NCBI RefSeq assembly: GCF_010994095.1
Contig: NZ_WJYO01000004.1
Location: 1 to 64,000 of the forward strand
Direction: 5' to 3'
Length of the DNA: 64,000 nt
Source: Mumia xiangluensis
GTDB lineage: Bacteria > Actinomycetota > Actinomycetes > Propionibacteriales > Nocardioidaceae
Of the stretch, positions 62,355 to 64,000 are shown piece after piece (position 1 is the first letter of the stretch; every line of letters begins with the position of its first letter). Below the pieces are notes generated by a model that was not told the origin of the DNA, made no database searches, and was given only the letters and a program-made list of their open reading frames with translations. The position numbers and the translations under genes were made by a program.

Positions 62355-63260
62355 ATGACCGCCGCCACCGCGTTCCGCGAGCGCACGACGATCGACGACG
62401 TCACTGCGCGTCTCCTCACCTCGTCGGACGAGCTGTCGTACGACCCGCAGACCGAGGTCGCGTGGGACCAGCCGATCCCCGACGACCACTACGGGCTCAA
62501 CCCCGAGTGGAGCACGCTGTACGGCACGCGGCTGTGGGACGAGATGAGCGAGGAGCAGCGCGTCCTCCTCACCCGCCACGAGGTCGGCTCGATCATGCAG
62601 ACCGGCATCTGGTTCGAGATGATGCTGCAGCAGCTGATCCTGCGCGACCAGTACGCGAAGGATCCCGCCGCCACCGAGTTCCGGTTCGCGCTGACCGAGA
62701 TCGCCGACGAGTGCCGCCACTCGCTGATGTTCGCCCGCACCTGCGACGTCCTCGGCATCCCGAAGTACCTTCCGCCCCGCCTCACGATCGAGCTCGCCCG
62801 GCTCATCAAGACGACGGCGCGCGCCGAGCAGGCGTACGGACCGATCCTCATCGCCGAGGAGATCCTCGACGTGATGCAGCGCGACTGGATGCGTGGCGAG
62901 AACGTCGTCCACATCGTCCGGACCACCAGCAAGATCCACGTGGTCGAGGAGGCGCGCCACATGAAGTTCGCGCGCGCCGAGATCATGGACGGCCTCGAGC
63001 ACGCCAGCCGTTTCCGGCGGGAGCGCTCGGCCATGCTCTTCGCCGGTGCCGCCTACTTCATCGTCCGAGCGATGGTCAGCCCCGAGGTCTACACGAACGT
63101 CGGACTCGACAAGGAGCGCGCGCTCGCGGAGGTACGGACCAACCAGCACCGCAAGGCGATGATGCGCCTGTCGTGCGTGCACCTCATGGACTTCCTCGCC
63201 GACGCAGGTCTTCTGACCAAGCGGGCGATGCGGGTCTACCAGTCCGTCGACATGATCTGA
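62355..63260 (+). CDS. AurF-family diiron oxygenase
   Basis: 301 residues of the p-aminobenzoate N-oxygenase (AurF) fold. Candidate iron ligands match AurF spacing: E88, E119-x2-H122 (DECRH), E168 or E169, and H195-x3-E199-x2-H202 (HVVEEARH). The family oxidises aryl amines to nitro or nitroso compounds or modifies fatty substrates. This substrate is unknown. GGAGGG lies upstream of the ATG. A ferredoxin-reductase fusion follows 13 nt after the stop and could supply electrons. Confidence 0.88.
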   Translation: MTAATAFRERTTIDDVTARLLTSSDELSYDPQTEVAWDQPIPDDHYGLNPEWSTLYGTRLWDEMSEEQRVLLTRHEVGSIMQTGIWFEMMLQQLILRDQYAKDPAATEFRFALTEIADECRHSLMFARTCDVLGIPKYLPPRLTIELARLIKTTARAEQAYGPILIAEEILDVMQRDWMRGENVVHIVRTTSKIHVVEEARHMKFARAEIMDGLEHASRFRRERSAMLFAGAAYFIVRAMVSPEVYTNVGLDKERALAEVRTNQHRKAMMRLSCVHLMDFLADAGLLTKRAMRVYQSVDMI

Positions 63261-63273
63261 GCGAGGACCTCGA

Positions 63274-64000
63274 TGGCATACGCGGTCACGCAGAGCTGCT
63301 GCAACGACGCCACCTGCGTGTCGGTCTGCCCGGTCAATTGCATCCACCCCACCCCCGAGGAGCGTGCGGCCGGTGCCGCCGGCGGCTACGCGAGCTCGGA
63401 GATGGTCTTCATCGATCCGGTCGGCTGCATCGACTGCGGGGCGTGCGTCGACGCGTGCCCGGTCGGAGCGATCACCCCGGTCGACCTGCTGCGAGGGCCG
63501 GACACGGTCTTCGCGGACCTCAACCGTGACTACTACGCGGCGCACCCCGAGTCGGCGACCTGGGACGCGTTGACGTTCCCGACGACGGTGCCGCAGGGGT
63601 CGGGTGACCTCCACGTGGCGATCGTCGGCACCGGCCCCTCCGCCGCATACGCAGCCCGCGCACTGCTCACCGGCACTCCGGCGACCCTCACGATGATCGA
63701 CCGGCTGCCGGTCGCGGGCGGCCTGCTCCGCTCCGGCGTCGCGCCGGACCACCCGGACACCAAGCGCATCGAGGACACGTTCGCCTGGACGTACGCCCAT
63801 CCGCGCGTCACCGTCGCGCTCAACGTCGACGTCGGCCGGGACGTCACGCACGAGGAGCTGCTGGAGCACCACCACGCCGTGGTGTACGCCGTCGGTGCGA
63901 GCGCGGACCGGCGGCTCGGGATCCCCGGCGAGGACCTTGCAGGGAGCGTGCCGGCGTCCGAGCTGGTCGCCTGGTACAACGCGCAGCCCGACCGCGTCGC
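63274..64000 (+). CDS. ferredoxin fused to FAD/NADPH reductase (FprB-like), 3' end outside window
   Basis: 242 residues visible, open at the right edge. The N-terminal ferredoxin domain has two clusters: C9, C10, C15, C19 and C23 around CVSVCPVNC, then CIDCGACVDACPVGAI. The adrenodoxin-reductase-type flavoprotein domain starts at LHVAIVGTGPSAAYAARALL near residue 113. It resembles FprB (Rv0886). It begins 13 nt after the AurF-type gene and is likely its electron donor, moving electrons from NADPH through FAD to the diiron site. Confidence 0.88.

Noticed and set aside
1-64000. CRISPR arrays, tRNA or rRNA genes, phage genes
   Set aside because: No regularly spaced repeats with unique spacers, no tRNA-like cloverleaf recognised, and no phage structural or integrase gene seen by reading. 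A dedicated scan was not possible.

Overview
The window is about 64 kb of very high-GC DNA with short intergenic gaps, many GTG starts, ATGA/GTGA stop-start overlaps and many 'TANNNT, 6-7 nt, start codon' leaderless-type promoters. These traits point to an actinobacterium. Gene content and order (clpC-mutY-disA-radA, then ppx-proC-bS22-galE2-like-rex-hemACDB-hemL-ccs-men) closely resemble the clpC-radA region and, as I recall it, the Rv0496-Rv0555 region of Mycobacterium tuberculosis. A member of Propionibacteriales (Nocardioidaceae-like) is my inference, not something proven here. I see no tRNA, rRNA, CRISPR array, transposase or integrase.

Layout. 1-2 kb: the end of a surface-polysaccharide region (GT2 glycosyltransferase cut by the window edge, and a methyltransferase). 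2-9.1 kb: stress and DNA-maintenance genes clpC, mutY, a membrane-anchored protein, disA and radA. 9.2-13.3 kb: an accessory patch with a low-GC gene for a secreted, calcium-repeat, alginate-lyase-like protein. That gene is bracketed by a perfect 33-bp direct repeat, one copy of which is the 3' end of the adjacent VOC-family gene. 13.4-24.6 kb: ppx/gppA, a TIM-barrel isomerase, a TetR-ABC exporter, proC, acuC, the 33-residue ribosomal protein bS22 (19502-19603), an atypical SDR protein, an acyltransferase, a HAD phosphatase, an acyl-CoA ligase and a glutaredoxin.

24.7-38.1 kb: a heme and cytochrome-c block. Rex (with a Rex-like operator on its own promoter) leads hemA, hemC, a cobA-hemD fusion and hemB. 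After a convergent lytic transglycosylase come hemL, a histidine phosphatase and the System II cytochrome-c maturation set (TlpA-like, CcdA, ResB, CcsB). 38-46.7 kb: threonine dehydratase, a NarL-type two-component system, an ABC transporter with FtsX-type permease, and a Ser/Thr kinase. 46.7-53.2 kb: a cysteine-synthase-like enzyme and a glycerolipid group (GlpD with TetR, divergent from an alkyl-DHAP-synthase-like flavoprotein and a lipid kinase). 53-62.3 kb: hydrolases, PhoD, a hemerythrin, and the menaquinone genes menA, menE, menC and menD, with a formylglycine-generating enzyme among them. 62.3-64 kb: an AurF-type diiron oxygenase under an operator-bearing promoter, followed by a ferredoxin-reductase fusion cut by the window end.

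The common theme of the core is respiratory cofactors: heme, c-type cytochrome assembly and menaquinone lie within 38 kb, with a redox-sensing repressor at the head of the heme operon. The most unusual features are the repeat-flanked lyase segment, the operator-controlled AurF/reductase pair, the GlpD/AGPS-like/lipid-kinase cluster, and several uncharacterised palindromes in promoters.
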